Assembly (NCBI RefSeq): GCF_014764305.1
Contig: NZ_CP061703.1
Span: 1,828,800-1,892,799 of the forward strand
DNA from: Mesoflavibacter profundi
GTDB lineage: Bacteria; Bacteroidota; Bacteroidia; Flavobacteriales; Flavobacteriaceae
Direction of reading: 5' to 3'
Length of the DNA: 64,000 bases
The position numbers were made by a program, and so were the translations under genes. Positions 35,838-44,405 of this stretch are shown here, piece after piece; position 1 is the stretch's first letter, and each line of letters opens with the position of its first letter. The notes below the pieces were generated by a model. It searched no databases. It was not told the origin of the DNA and was given only the letters and a program-made list of their open reading frames with translations.

Positions 35838-36479
35838 ATGAAAATTGCTATAATAGACGATAACAGTTTTTTAATTTCTTCTATAAAAGAAAAGCTGTCT
35901 TTTTTTGAAGAAATAGATATCAAATTTACTGCCTTAAATGGAGCCGAGTTGTTAGAAAAGTTAGAGAAAAACCATAACCTTGATGCCTTATTAATGGATA
36001 TAGAAATGCCTGTTTTAAATGGAATTGAAACTACTTTGGCAGTTAAAAAAAAGTATCCTCAAATAAAAATTATCATGCTAACCGTTTTTGATAACGACGA
36101 GAATATCTTTAATGCCATTAAAGCTGGAGCAGATGGTTACTTACTAAAAGATGTAAATCCTCATGAACTTTTTAATGGAATTGTTGATACATTAAATGGT
36201 GGCGCAGCAATGAATCCATCCATAGCTTTAAAAACATTAAAGCTTTTGCGTAATCCGGTAGATTTTGATCAAATACCAAAAGAAGATATACACTTAACAA
36301 ATCGTGAAGTAGAAGTTTTAGAACAATTATCTAAAGGCTTAAGTTATAAGGTGATTGCAGATAATTTATTTTTGTCCCCATCTACAGTTAGAAAACACAT
36401 AGAGAATATCTATTCTAAACTACAAGTCCATTCTAAATTAGAAGCCGTACAAAAAGCAAAGCGTAATAATTTGATTTAG
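35838..36479 (+). CDS. NarL/FixJ family response regulator
   Basis: A 213-residue regulator with a receiver domain (Asp acceptor in LLMDIEMPVL, about residue 54; T in MLTVFDND; K in GYLLKDV) and a LuxR-type DNA-binding domain (about 150-210, LTNREVEVLEQLSKGLSYKVIADNL then SPSTVRKHIENIYSKL). It should be phosphorylated by the TPR kinase upstream. Target genes are not evident from the window. Confidence 0.96.
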   Translation: MKIAIIDDNSFLISSIKEKLSFFEEIDIKFTALNGAELLEKLEKNHNLDALLMDIEMPVLNGIETTLAVKKKYPQIKIIMLTVFDNDENIFNAIKAGADGYLLKDVNPHELFNGIVDTLNGGAAMNPSIALKTLKLLRNPVDFDQIPKEDIHLTNREVEVLEQLSKGLSYKVIADNLFLSPSTVRKHIENIYSKLQVHSKLEAVQKAKRNNLI

Positions 36480-36622
36480 AGGTAACTATTAAAACCGTAA
36501 ATAATTGTAAGGCATTATTTACATTTTGTTAATTAAACTAATTAATACTCATTTTATCGAAAAAAAGCATAATCAATAAAAGATAATAGTAAATTTATAA
36601 TGCTATTAATCAATTTTCATAC

Positions 36623-36677
36623 AGCACCAATAAGACTAATTTTCAATCGGTTATGCTTGTTTTGGTGCTTTTTTTTA
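36623..36677 (+). terminator. Intrinsic terminator after the two-component locus
   Basis: An 8-bp stem AGCACCAA/TTGGTGCT (36623-36630, 36662-36669) closing a larger loop, followed by a run of eight T. The 36480-36743 gap holds nothing else that I can identify. Confidence 0.72.
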
Positions 36678-36743
36678 TTTCGATTTTAAATCGAATATTT
36701 CTTCTTTAATCAAAGCTATACTTATTTTGTTTACTTTTAAATT

Positions 36744-37352
36744 ATGAAAAAAGTTATACTTGGTATTTGTCTTACTTTGGTCGTTTTATTTGTGTTTAAC
36801 AAATGTAAAAATGACCAAAAAACAGAAGTTATAGAACATTCTGCATTAATCGAAAAACAACTTAAAAATGTTAGTAAGTTGGTAGTGACAGAAGGTAACT
36901 TTAGTGAAGTATTTAGCTATAAAAAATCTAAAGCAATTTTTGGAGACTTGATAGAAGTAGAAAAAAAAGCTCTTGTCGTTGTTAATGCTGAAGTAACAAT
37001 TGCTTACGATTTAAGTAAAATTGAATTTGATTTAGATGAAGAAAATAAGGTATTGACCATTACAAAAATACCAGAACCAGAACTTAAAATATATCCAGAA
37101 TTAGAGTATTACGATGTACAAGCAGATTTTTTAGATCCTTTTCAAGCCGAAGATTATAACGCTATTAACAAAACGGTTAAACAGCAAATAGCAAAAAAAA
37201 TAGAAGCGTCTAACCTTAAAAATAACGCTAAGGATAGATTAATTAGCGAACTTTCAAAATTTTATATTCTAACAAATAGTTTAGGTTGGACTTTACAATT
37301 TAACCAATCACCAATTAATAATCCTGAAGATTTTAATACGCTTAAATTATAA
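36744..37352 (+). CDS. DUF4230 domain protein
   Basis: The 202-residue product has a signal anchor (about 3-19, ILGICLTLVVLFVFNKC) that may be a lipoprotein signal, and a DUF4230 domain (about 35-195) with QLKNVSKLVVTEGNFSEVFSYKK, TIAYDLSKIEFDLDE and LGWTLQFN. The domain is widespread and of unknown function, probably periplasmic. Its end overlaps the convergent rhodanese gene by six bases. Confidence 0.88.
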   Translation: MKKVILGICLTLVVLFVFNKCKNDQKTEVIEHSALIEKQLKNVSKLVVTEGNFSEVFSYKKSKAIFGDLIEVEKKALVVVNAEVTIAYDLSKIEFDLDEENKVLTITKIPEPELKIYPELEYYDVQADFLDPFQAEDYNAINKTVKQQIAKKIEASNLKNNAKDRLISELSKFYILTNSLGWTLQFNQSPINNPEDFNTLKL

Positions 37353-37658
37353 ATCTAATTTTTTAGCAAGGTTAAGCCAGCCGCCACCATTAATAGCTTC
37401 AATTCCGTTTTTACTTAAAATTGCAGCAGCACTTCCAGATCGCATTCCGCTTGCGCAACAGGTAATTACCGGTTTGTTCCACTTCTTTATATCTGTTATT
37501 TTGGTAGGTATAGATTGTAAAGGAATATGCTTAGAACCAGGAATTGCACCAGAATCATATTCAGCTTTAGATCTCACGTCTAAAATAATAGCATTTCTAT
37601 TTTTAAAATCGTTTAACTTTTCGTTTTTATTACCAAATAAGAAACCAAATAATCCCAT
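37347..37658 (-). CDS. Rhodanese-like domain protein
   Basis: The 103-residue protein is a single rhodanese domain with IILDVRSKAEYDSGAIPGSKHIPL and an active-site loop VITCCASGMRSG, where the second Cys is the usual persulfide carrier (CxxGxRS). It should move sulfur from thiosulfate or a persulfide to an acceptor. It has its own -7 element (37680-37687). Confidence 0.93.
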   Translation of the reverse strand: MGLFGFLFGNKNEKLNDFKNRNAIILDVRSKAEYDSGAIPGSKHIPLQSIPTKITDIKKWNKPVITCCASGMRSGSAAAILSKNGIEAINGGGWLNLAKKLDL

Positions 37659-37679
37659 AATTGCAGTTTAAATTTGTTA

Positions 37680-37687
37680 CAAAAATA
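37680..37687 (-). promoter_or_regulatory. Bacteroidetes -7 element for the rhodanese gene
   Basis: TATTTTTG on the minus strand, 22 bases before the ATG at 37658. Confidence 0.5.
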
Positions 37688-37738
37688 CAAATTACAAATA
37701 CTAATACTGTAACAATTGTTACTTGTATTTTAAACCCT

Positions 37739-37746
37739 TAAATTTG
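37739..37746 (+). promoter_or_regulatory. Bacteroidetes -7 element for the enoyl-CoA hydratase gene
   Basis: TAAATTTG fits TAnnTTTG and lies 25 bases before the ATG. Confidence 0.5.
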
Positions 37747-37771
37747 TAATTAAATAACTAAATTTAAAATT

Positions 37772-38524
37772 ATGGCTCAAGCTTACGTCAAGCAATCACT
37801 TGTAAATCAAATAGCATTTATCGAATTTTTCACACCAGAACACAATGCTATGCCAAGTCCGATTTTAAAAGAATTAGCACAAGTAATCACTAACGCAGGA
37901 CAAGATAAAAACGTTAAGCTAATTGTATTAAAAAGTGGCGGTGACCGTACGTTTTGTGCTGGAGCAAGTTTTAAAGAGTTAATTGCGATAGATAATCTGG
38001 AAGCAGGAGATTTATTTTTCTCTGGTTTTGCTAACGTTATAAATGCTATGCGTACCTGTGGTAAAATTATTATTGGTCGTGTGCAAGGTAAAGCTGTTGG
38101 TGGCGGCGTTGGTCTGGCTTGTGCAACAGATTATTGTCTAGCAACAAAATATGCAGCTATTAAATTAAGCGAAATTAGTATTGGTATTGGACCATTTGTG
38201 ATTGAGCCAGCTGTTTCTAAAAAAATAGGAGCAACCGCATTTTCGCAAATGACTATTGATGCCGAAAACTTTTATTCGGCAGAATACGCTAAAGACAAAG
38301 GACTTTATGCAAATGTTTTTGAAACCATAGAAGAATTAGACCAAGCAGTAATCGAACTCGCAAATAAATTAGCCAATTATAATCCAGAAGCGTTATCAGA
38401 ACTTAAAAACGTACTTTGGCAAAACACCGAAAATTGGGAGACGTTACTTAAAGAACGCGCCAAAATTAGCGGTAAATTAGTGCTAAGTAGTTTTACAAAA
38501 GAAAAGCTAGCTAGTTATAAGTAA
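37772..38524 (+). CDS. Enoyl-CoA hydratase/isomerase family protein
   Basis: The 250-residue crotonase-fold protein has an oxyanion-hole segment TFCAGASFKEL and a second at GRVQGKAVGGGVGLACATDYCLAT; the hydratase Glu that usually follows is not obvious (SEISIGIGPF follows). It may act on an acyl-CoA in a degradation pathway. It stands head to head with rhodanese and tail to tail with phhA, one base between the stops. A link with aromatic amino acid catabolism next door is possible but unproven. Confidence 0.85.
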   Translation: MAQAYVKQSLVNQIAFIEFFTPEHNAMPSPILKELAQVITNAGQDKNVKLIVLKSGGDRTFCAGASFKELIAIDNLEAGDLFFSGFANVINAMRTCGKIIIGRVQGKAVGGGVGLACATDYCLATKYAAIKLSEISIGIGPFVIEPAVSKKIGATAFSQMTIDAENFYSAEYAKDKGLYANVFETIEELDQAVIELANKLANYNPEALSELKNVLWQNTENWETLLKERAKISGKLVLSSFTKEKLASYK

Positions 38525-38525
38525 T

Positions 38526-40289
38526 TTAACTTAAAACAACTTCTTCATTTACAATTTTAATACCGTCATCTATTAAATGACCAATTTTAGGTCGGTTTTG
38601 TTTAATAGTTTCTAGATGGTTTAAAATAGAAGTACATAATTCTTTTTCATTGCCTTTAAAAGCTAATTCATACAACTCGACAGGTAAAAGCCAATCGTTA
38701 GGAAATTTATCTTGTAACTGCTCTAAAACTTTAGTTCTAGAAATGGTCTTATTTGTACCTTCTCTGTAATCTCTAACTTGTTTGTAAAGTGAAATAAGTT
38801 CAAGCTTTTCTGGCGATTTTTCTTCGTGAATGGTATTGCTACTAATTTTATGAGAAATCAGATCAAAACTATGCAAATCTGCAGGTCCAGAATATCCAGA
38901 AATAACCTCTTTTCCTACAGCCATATCATATTGTCCCCATTCAGGTTTAAATAAAACCGTATCGTTGTGTTTTACGGTACAGTTTTTAAAGCTTATTAAT
39001 ATAATTTTTCCTTGTAGGTTTCTAGTTCCCGTAATAATTTCTCCAGTTACGGTAATATTACCTTCAAATTCAAGCGTTACCGTTTCACCTTCATAAATGT
39101 CATATGCACGTAAATCTCTTGGCGACATATCTTCAATAGCAAGATTAATACCTTTTAATTTTCCTATTGGAGATCCAAAACCTTCTGGATGTTCTAAAGT
39201 ACTATGTCCTACTAATTCTTTATCACGATTAGCCAATGCAGTTTTACCAGTGGTTTGTATGTAATGTACTTTTCCGTTAGTTTCTATAACATTAGTAAAA
39301 ACTCCTGAAATTTGTAAACCTGTACTTAATTCTATTGTACCTAAAGCGTTACTTTCTATTAATTTATTTACTGCGCTTGCGCCACCAGTACGTAATGCCA
39401 TAGTATTTGCAAACTCTTCTAAAACTAAGCTTAAGTGCGCAAAGTCAGGAGTGACAAATAGTTGTGGTTGCGGTTTTGTAATATCAAAATCTTGAAAAGT
39501 TGCCTCTATAGAATAAGGTAATTTTTTTACCTTATCGGTCATGCACCAAGCACTTTCACCAATAGAAGATAATAATCCAGCGCCGTAAATTTTAGGTTGT
39601 TCAATTGTACCAATTAAACCGTATTCTACAGTCCACCAATGTAAATTTCTTATTAAAGCCATTTCGCTTGGTTTGCCCATATTATGTTGTAAGTCTTCAA
39701 CTTTTTTTTCGGCTTTATCAATCTCGTCTTTTGGCGTATTTGGCGCTTCTTTTATTATAGAAAGATGTCTTACAGCATCATATAATTCGTAATCTTTGGC
39801 GCTACTTATAGCTTTGCAACCAATTTCACCAAAACGTCTTAAATATTCTGCATATTCTGGATTTGCAATAATTGGTGCATGTCCTGCACCTTCATGAATA
39901 ATATCTGGAGCAGGCGTATATTCAATATGTTCTAATTGTCTAATATCACTAGCAATAACTAAAACATTATAAGCTTGAAATTCCATAAAAGCATTAGGTG
40001 GAATAAATCCATCTACTGCAACTGCAGCCCAACCAATTTCTTTTAAAATACGATTCATCCCATACATATTTGGTATAGCATCAATACTAATTCCTGTTTG
40101 TTTTAAACCGTCTAAATAAGAATGATGAGCAACTTGGCTTAAGTAATCTACATTTTTTCGCATAGCATATCTCCAAACAGCTTGGTCTATTGCACTATAA
40201 TCCTCATAATCTTGAGGTTTTATAAATTGCGTAAGATGTTTTGGTAATCGCTCTAAAATAGGATTTGTTTCGATATTTTTTAATGTCAT
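38526..40289 (-). CDS. phhA: Aromatic amino acid (phenylalanine) hydroxylase, long form
   Basis: A pterin- and iron-dependent monooxygenase that turns phenylalanine into tyrosine. The N-terminal catalytic domain shows the iron ligands in IIHEGAGHAPII and a Glu in RRFGEIG, and the family's VEYGLIG and GAGLLSSIGES segments. At 587 residues it is far longer than typical bacterial enzymes of about 260-300; the extra 250 C-terminal residues (from about 310) contain beta-rich segments of unknown role, as in other Bacteroidota. It is transcribed towards the enoyl-CoA hydratase and lies 12 kb from the kynurenine cluster start. Confidence 0.9.
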   Translation of the reverse strand: MTLKNIETNPILERLPKHLTQFIKPQDYEDYSAIDQAVWRYAMRKNVDYLSQVAHHSYLDGLKQTGISIDAIPNMYGMNRILKEIGWAAVAVDGFIPPNAFMEFQAYNVLVIASDIRQLEHIEYTPAPDIIHEGAGHAPIIANPEYAEYLRRFGEIGCKAISSAKDYELYDAVRHLSIIKEAPNTPKDEIDKAEKKVEDLQHNMGKPSEMALIRNLHWWTVEYGLIGTIEQPKIYGAGLLSSIGESAWCMTDKVKKLPYSIEATFQDFDITKPQPQLFVTPDFAHLSLVLEEFANTMALRTGGASAVNKLIESNALGTIELSTGLQISGVFTNVIETNGKVHYIQTTGKTALANRDKELVGHSTLEHPEGFGSPIGKLKGINLAIEDMSPRDLRAYDIYEGETVTLEFEGNITVTGEIITGTRNLQGKIILISFKNCTVKHNDTVLFKPEWGQYDMAVGKEVISGYSGPADLHSFDLISHKISSNTIHEEKSPEKLELISLYKQVRDYREGTNKTISRTKVLEQLQDKFPNDWLLPVELYELAFKGNEKELCTSILNHLETIKQNRPKIGHLIDDGIKIVNEEVVLS

Positions 40290-40378
40290 TACTATAGGCT
40301 TTGTAATAGGTAAAAATACTAAAATTTACATAAATAGTGACCAACAAATAAAACTATAGTAAACTAAATAATTAATTT

Positions 40379-40386
40379 TATTTTTG
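40379..40386 (+). promoter_or_regulatory. Bacteroidetes -7 element for manA
   Basis: TATTTTTG fits TAnnTTTG, 19 bases before the manA ATG. Confidence 0.55.
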
Positions 40387-40405
40387 TATTCTAAACACTT
40401 ATAAT

Positions 40406-41374
40406 ATGTTAGTTCCATTAAAGTTTGTTCCGTTATTTAAATATAGAATTTGGGGCGGAGAAAAATTGAAATCTGTTTTAAATAAAGATTATGATAGTGA
40501 TGCTATTGGCGAATCTTGGGAAATTTCAGATGTACCTAATGATGAAACTATCGTCGCAGACGGACAATTTAAAGGATATACTTTAAAGCAGTTAATACAA
40601 GAGTTTAAAGGAGAATTTCTTGGTGAAAGTGTTTATAAACAGTTTGGTGAAGCTTTTCCGTTGCTAATTAAATTTATAGATGCAAAAACACCGTTATCTA
40701 TTCAAGTTCATCCAAATAACGAGTATGCAAAAACTCACCATAATTCTTTTGGAAAAAACGAAATGTGGTATATCATGCAAGCAGATCAAGACGCTAATAT
40801 TATTGTAGGTTTTGAAAAAGAAATTGATAAAACACAATTTAAACAGCATTTAGAAGATAAAACTGTTTTAGATGTAATGCATCACGAAAATGTTACAAAA
40901 GGTGATGCGTTTTATATTCCAACTGGTCGTATACATGCAATTGGAGCAGGAGTTATGTTGGCAGAAATACAACAAACGTCAGATGTCACTTATCGCGTTT
41001 ACGATTACGATCGTGTAGATAAAACCACCGGAAAAACAAGAGATTTACATACAGATCAAGCTTTAGAAGTACTAGATTTTAATGTAGAGAATAGCTATAA
41101 AACACTATATGATAAAGAATTAAATAGATCAAATACGCTAATTCATTCGCCTTATTTCAAAACTAATTTTTTACCTGTTAAGGGTGAAGTAACAAAAGAC
41201 TATACAAACACAGATTCATTTGTAATATATATGTGTGTTTCTGGAGCGTTAAGTATTACACATGCTGAAAAAGAGTATGTATTACAAACAGGAGAAACCA
41301 TGCTTTTTCCAGCGTCTATTAATCAAGTTTTGTTAAAGTCTAATAATGCAGAAATTTTAGAGGTATATTTTTAA
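40406..41374 (+). CDS. manA: Mannose-6-phosphate isomerase, class I
   Basis: ManA interconverts mannose 6-phosphate and fructose 6-phosphate with a zinc ion. The 322-residue cupin protein shows the zinc site in SIQVHPNNEYA (Gln, His) and NEMWYIM (Glu), then GDAFYIPTGRIHAIGAG with the further His, and a C-terminal cupin. Length fits the short bacterial class. It has its own promoter and is followed by tatA. Confidence 0.95.
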   Translation: MLVPLKFVPLFKYRIWGGEKLKSVLNKDYDSDAIGESWEISDVPNDETIVADGQFKGYTLKQLIQEFKGEFLGESVYKQFGEAFPLLIKFIDAKTPLSIQVHPNNEYAKTHHNSFGKNEMWYIMQADQDANIIVGFEKEIDKTQFKQHLEDKTVLDVMHHENVTKGDAFYIPTGRIHAIGAGVMLAEIQQTSDVTYRVYDYDRVDKTTGKTRDLHTDQALEVLDFNVENSYKTLYDKELNRSNTLIHSPYFKTNFLPVKGEVTKDYTNTDSFVIYMCVSGALSITHAEKEYVLQTGETMLFPASINQVLLKSNNAEILEVYF

Positions 41375-41394
41375 GGACTAAACAAACAACTTAG

Positions 41395-41402
41395 TATATT
41401 TG
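41395..41402 (+). promoter_or_regulatory. Bacteroidetes -7 element for tatA
   Basis: TATATTTG matches TAnnTTTG. It ends four bases before the tatA ATG, so the message would be nearly leaderless. Confidence 0.6.
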
Positions 41403-41406
41403 TAGC

Positions 41407-41694
41407 ATGATAAAGGCAACAACATTTTTATTTATAAGTACTCCAGAAGTGTTTTTTATTCTTGTGGTTGTAGTCATGTTATTTGGTGCTAAAAACATTC
41501 CTGAAATCGCTAGAGGATTAGGTAAAGGAATGCGTACACTTAAAGATGCGACTAACGATATTAAACAAGAAATTACCAAATCTGCCGAAAATCATGGCAT
41601 CGATACCAGTATCACTAAAGATGTAAACGAAGAACTTAATAAAGTTAAAGACGATTTAGAACAATTTACTGGTTCTATAAAACGTAATAAGTAA
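41407..41694 (+). CDS. tatA: Twin-arginine translocase subunit TatA/TatE
   Basis: The 95-residue protein has one N-terminal membrane helix (about 13-30), the FGAKNIPEIARGLGKGM hinge and amphipathic helix typical of TatA, and a charged C-terminal tail. TatA oligomers form the passage for folded proteins with twin-arginine signals. TatC is not in the window. Confidence 0.95.
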   Translation: MIKATTFLFISTPEVFFILVVVVMLFGAKNIPEIARGLGKGMRTLKDATNDIKQEITKSAENHGIDTSITKDVNEELNKVKDDLEQFTGSIKRNK

Positions 41695-41805
41695 TTTTGT
41701 TTTTCGTATAAAAACTTCAGTTAAATTAATTAATTCTTAATTTTAATCAATTATAATTATTAAATATTCATATATTTAGGTAATTAACCATTTAAACCTA
41801 TATGT

Positions 41806-43329
41806 ATGAAAACCTTTTCCCTTAAACTTTTTACTTTACTTTTTGTATTCCTTACAATTCAATCTTGTCAAGACGAACCCATTCTTAATGATCAAGAAGA
41901 ATCATTATCAGAAGAAGCAAAAGAGCCATTATCTGTTCAAGAAATAAATACTATTATAACAAATAGTTTAGAAACTACTGGTGATTTTGATTGGAGCCAA
42001 GTAGATGCACATACACTTTGGAGTGCAGTTACACACGGTAATAATATTTTAACAATAGGTTATGGTCAAGAAGACGAATATTTTAGTGAAGTAAAATCTG
42101 AAAGACTAAAACAAAACCTAGAAAATATTCTTCAAATTGTAGAAGCTACAGAAGGATATAAACGAAGCGAAAAAACATTAGTAGAGCACGATATTATTAA
42201 TGTTATCGATGTTCAAGTTGAAAATTTTGAAACAATAAAACGCTTAAAATCAATCAATGGTGTTAGGTATTTAGAGCCTAATGGATATAACCAATATTAT
42301 TCTACTAACACTAGTAGTCAACGATCTTTGTCAGATTCTGGCTGTTCTAAAAATGGAGAAACTATAAATTCTGCACATTATTCTACAGTAGCGCCAAATA
42401 ATGCGCAAGTGTCTTGGCACTTCTATCAGCACAATATTCCACAAGCATGGAACTATTCAACAGGATCAGGTATTACTGTAGGATTAATAGATACAGGTGT
42501 ATCTCAATCTCAAACATTATTAAATAGTTCTGGATTTAACGACGGATATTCAAACGGTCGTTTTGTTCAAAAATATGGAACATTTATAGATTCTTCTTGG
42601 TGGTGGAGTAGCAATTATGATGGTCCACATGATAAATGTGGTCATGGTACACAAATGGGATCGACTATTGCAGCGCCACGTAACGATAACGGAATGCCAG
42701 TTGGTGTTGCTTATAATGCAAACCTTGTGGCTTACAGAGCTACGGAAGATGTAGTTTTAAATGATTATCACGAGCGTAAAGGTGTAAGTGATGCATTAAC
42801 TCAATTAGGAAACAGAAGTGATGTTAAAATAATCTCGATGTCAATAGGTTATCCGTGGTCAATTGGTAATATAAAAGATGCAGTTAAATACGCATACAGT
42901 AAAGGAAAATTAATTTTTGCTGCTGGAGGAACATCAACTAGTTTTACCAATTGGTATGGTGTTATTTTTCCGGCAACTATGAGCGAAACAGTTGCAGTAA
43001 CTGGAATTACAGATGGCGCTTATTATGAAACTTGCGATGTTTGTCACGAAGGTGATAAAATAGATTTTACTATCGTAATGGAAGGCGATAACAATACAAG
43101 TAAACATCCGCCAGTTTTAGGATTTTATAACGGACAAAGACAATATACAGGCGGATCTTCTGTAGCTACTGCAACAACAGCTGGTATTGCTGCATTAGTT
43201 TGGTCTAAATATCCAAGTTGGAGTAGAAGCCAAGTCTTAAATAAACTAAAACAATCTGCACATCTATATCCAAATAAACATTCTAGTTTTGGTTACGGAA
43301 CAATAGATGCTTTACAAGCTGTACAATAA
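41806..43329 (+). CDS. S8 family serine peptidase (subtilase) lipoprotein
   Basis: The 507-residue protein has a lipobox IQSC (C21) followed by acidic residues, a propeptide-like region (about 40-165) and a subtilisin domain with Asp in VGLIDTGV, His in KCGHGTQMGS and Ser in TGGSSVATATTAG. The triad is complete. It lacks a T9SS sorting domain and should be tethered to a membrane. A strong terminator follows. Confidence 0.93.
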   Translation: MKTFSLKLFTLLFVFLTIQSCQDEPILNDQEESLSEEAKEPLSVQEINTIITNSLETTGDFDWSQVDAHTLWSAVTHGNNILTIGYGQEDEYFSEVKSERLKQNLENILQIVEATEGYKRSEKTLVEHDIINVIDVQVENFETIKRLKSINGVRYLEPNGYNQYYSTNTSSQRSLSDSGCSKNGETINSAHYSTVAPNNAQVSWHFYQHNIPQAWNYSTGSGITVGLIDTGVSQSQTLLNSSGFNDGYSNGRFVQKYGTFIDSSWWWSSNYDGPHDKCGHGTQMGSTIAAPRNDNGMPVGVAYNANLVAYRATEDVVLNDYHERKGVSDALTQLGNRSDVKIISMSIGYPWSIGNIKDAVKYAYSKGKLIFAAGGTSTSFTNWYGVIFPATMSETVAVTGITDGAYYETCDVCHEGDKIDFTIVMEGDNNTSKHPPVLGFYNGQRQYTGGSSVATATTAGIAALVWSKYPSWSRSQVLNKLKQSAHLYPNKHSSFGYGTIDALQAVQ

Positions 43330-43348
43330 TTAAATTGAAATAAGTCAC

Positions 43349-43381
43349 AAAAAAACCTCTTCAAGTTGAAGAGGTTTTTTT
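43349..43381 (+). terminator. Intrinsic terminator between convergent genes
   Basis: A-run, stem AACCTCTTCA/TGAAGAGGTT with loop AGT, and T-run; it follows the subtilase stop and also faces the end of the kynurenine cluster. Confidence 0.93.
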
Positions 43382-43410
43382 GCTTTTAAAGAGAGTAATT
43401 ACTCTTAGTT

Positions 43411-43758
43411 TTAATTGAATTGTTTAGGATTTCTTATATAGCAAGCAAAAATGGTTGAAATCACAATTAATGCTGCGACCTCAAAAGGTTTATCCTTATA
43501 GATATGTATAAATACTATAAGAGTCATGTAAAGAGATAGTAAAAAAGTTCCTATAAACATCGTCTTGTTATAAAAAAATAATATCACTGAAACAAGTAAG
43601 AAAATCCCAGTAGAAATCATAACACTTGAATTAGAAATCACCTTTTCGGTCTGATTTGAATCAATAATTTTATCTACAGCATTTAATATATAAAAAATAG
43701 AGATTGCTACTGTTGGTAGCCATTTCAAAATTAATATTATGATATCTCTTAACTTCAT
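43411..43758 (-). CDS. Four-helix membrane protein, DoxX-like
   Basis: The 115-residue product has four predicted membrane helices (about 6-28, 44-64, 67-84 and 89-107) and the VDKIIDSNQ and IGTFLLSLYMT segments that resemble small DoxX-like proteins of Bacteroidota. The role is not known. It starts six bases after the stop of the O-methyltransferase gene and is probably the last gene of the cluster's transcript. Confidence 0.65.
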   Translation of the reverse strand: MKLRDIIILILKWLPTVAISIFYILNAVDKIIDSNQTEKVISNSSVMISTGIFLLVSVILFFYNKTMFIGTFLLSLYMTLIVFIHIYKDKPFEVAALIVISTIFACYIRNPKQFN

Positions 43759-43763
43759 AAAAC

Positions 43764-44405
43764 CTATTTTTTTCTACTAATAGTCAATCCATCACGTATT
43801 GGTAGTAAGACAGTTTCTATGCGATGGTCGTCTTTTAAAAGTGTATTAAACTCTAAAACAGCTTTTGTAGATGTGTCTTTTTCGTTTAAAGGCTCAACCA
43901 CTTTACCGTGCCATAAGACGTTATCCGATAGAATAATTCCGCCAGGATTTAGCTTTTCAATAATTAAATGAAAGTAATTTACGTAATTAGGTTTATCGGC
44001 ATCAATAAATACTAAATCAAATGTCATATCTAAAGCAGGAATAATATCTAAAGCACTTCCTGTATGCTGAATGATTTGATCTCCATAAGCCGATTTGTCA
44101 AAATATTTACGCTGAAAATCATGCAATTCTTCATTAATATCTATAGTATGGATTTGACCATTTTTATCTAAACCTTCAGCTAAACAAAGTGTAGCGTAAC
44201 CTGTAAAAGTACCTAATTCTAAAATAGTTTTTGGACGCACTAATTTAGAAATCATGCTTAACACACGACCTTGATACGGTCCAGAAAGCATAATTGGTTG
44301 TAAAATTTTTTGGTAGGTTTCTCTAGTTAGTTGTTGTAGTAATTCAGGCTCTTCTTCAGAATGTGCAACAACATAATCGTCTAATTTTTCTGGTAAAAAA
44401 TACAT
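43764..44405 (-). CDS. O-methyltransferase (catechol-type)
   Basis: The 213-residue enzyme has the SAM-binding loop ILELGTFTGYATLCLAEGL, an acidic motif TIDINEE and the metal site FIDADKPNY with SDNVLW, as in the caffeoyl-CoA/catechol O-methyltransferase family. It should methylate a phenolic hydroxyl using magnesium. Its start overlaps the ACMSD stop by one base (TAATG), so it is part of the kynurenine transcript. 3-Hydroxykynurenine or 3-hydroxyanthranilate could be substrates; this is inference. Confidence 0.9.
   Translation of the reverse strand: MYFLPEKLDDYVVAHSEEEPELLQQLTRETYQKILQPIMLSGPYQGRVLSMISKLVRPKTILELGTFTGYATLCLAEGLDKNGQIHTIDINEELHDFQRKYFDKSAYGDQIIQHTGSALDIIPALDMTFDLVFIDADKPNYVNYFHLIIEKLNPGGIILSDNVLWHGKVVEPLNEKDTSTKAVLEFNTLLKDDHRIETVLLPIRDGLTISRKK

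Noticed and set aside
40395-40402. Half site ACACTTAT before manA as an operator
   Set aside because: No second arm at the right distance. Chance occurrence in AT-rich DNA is likely.
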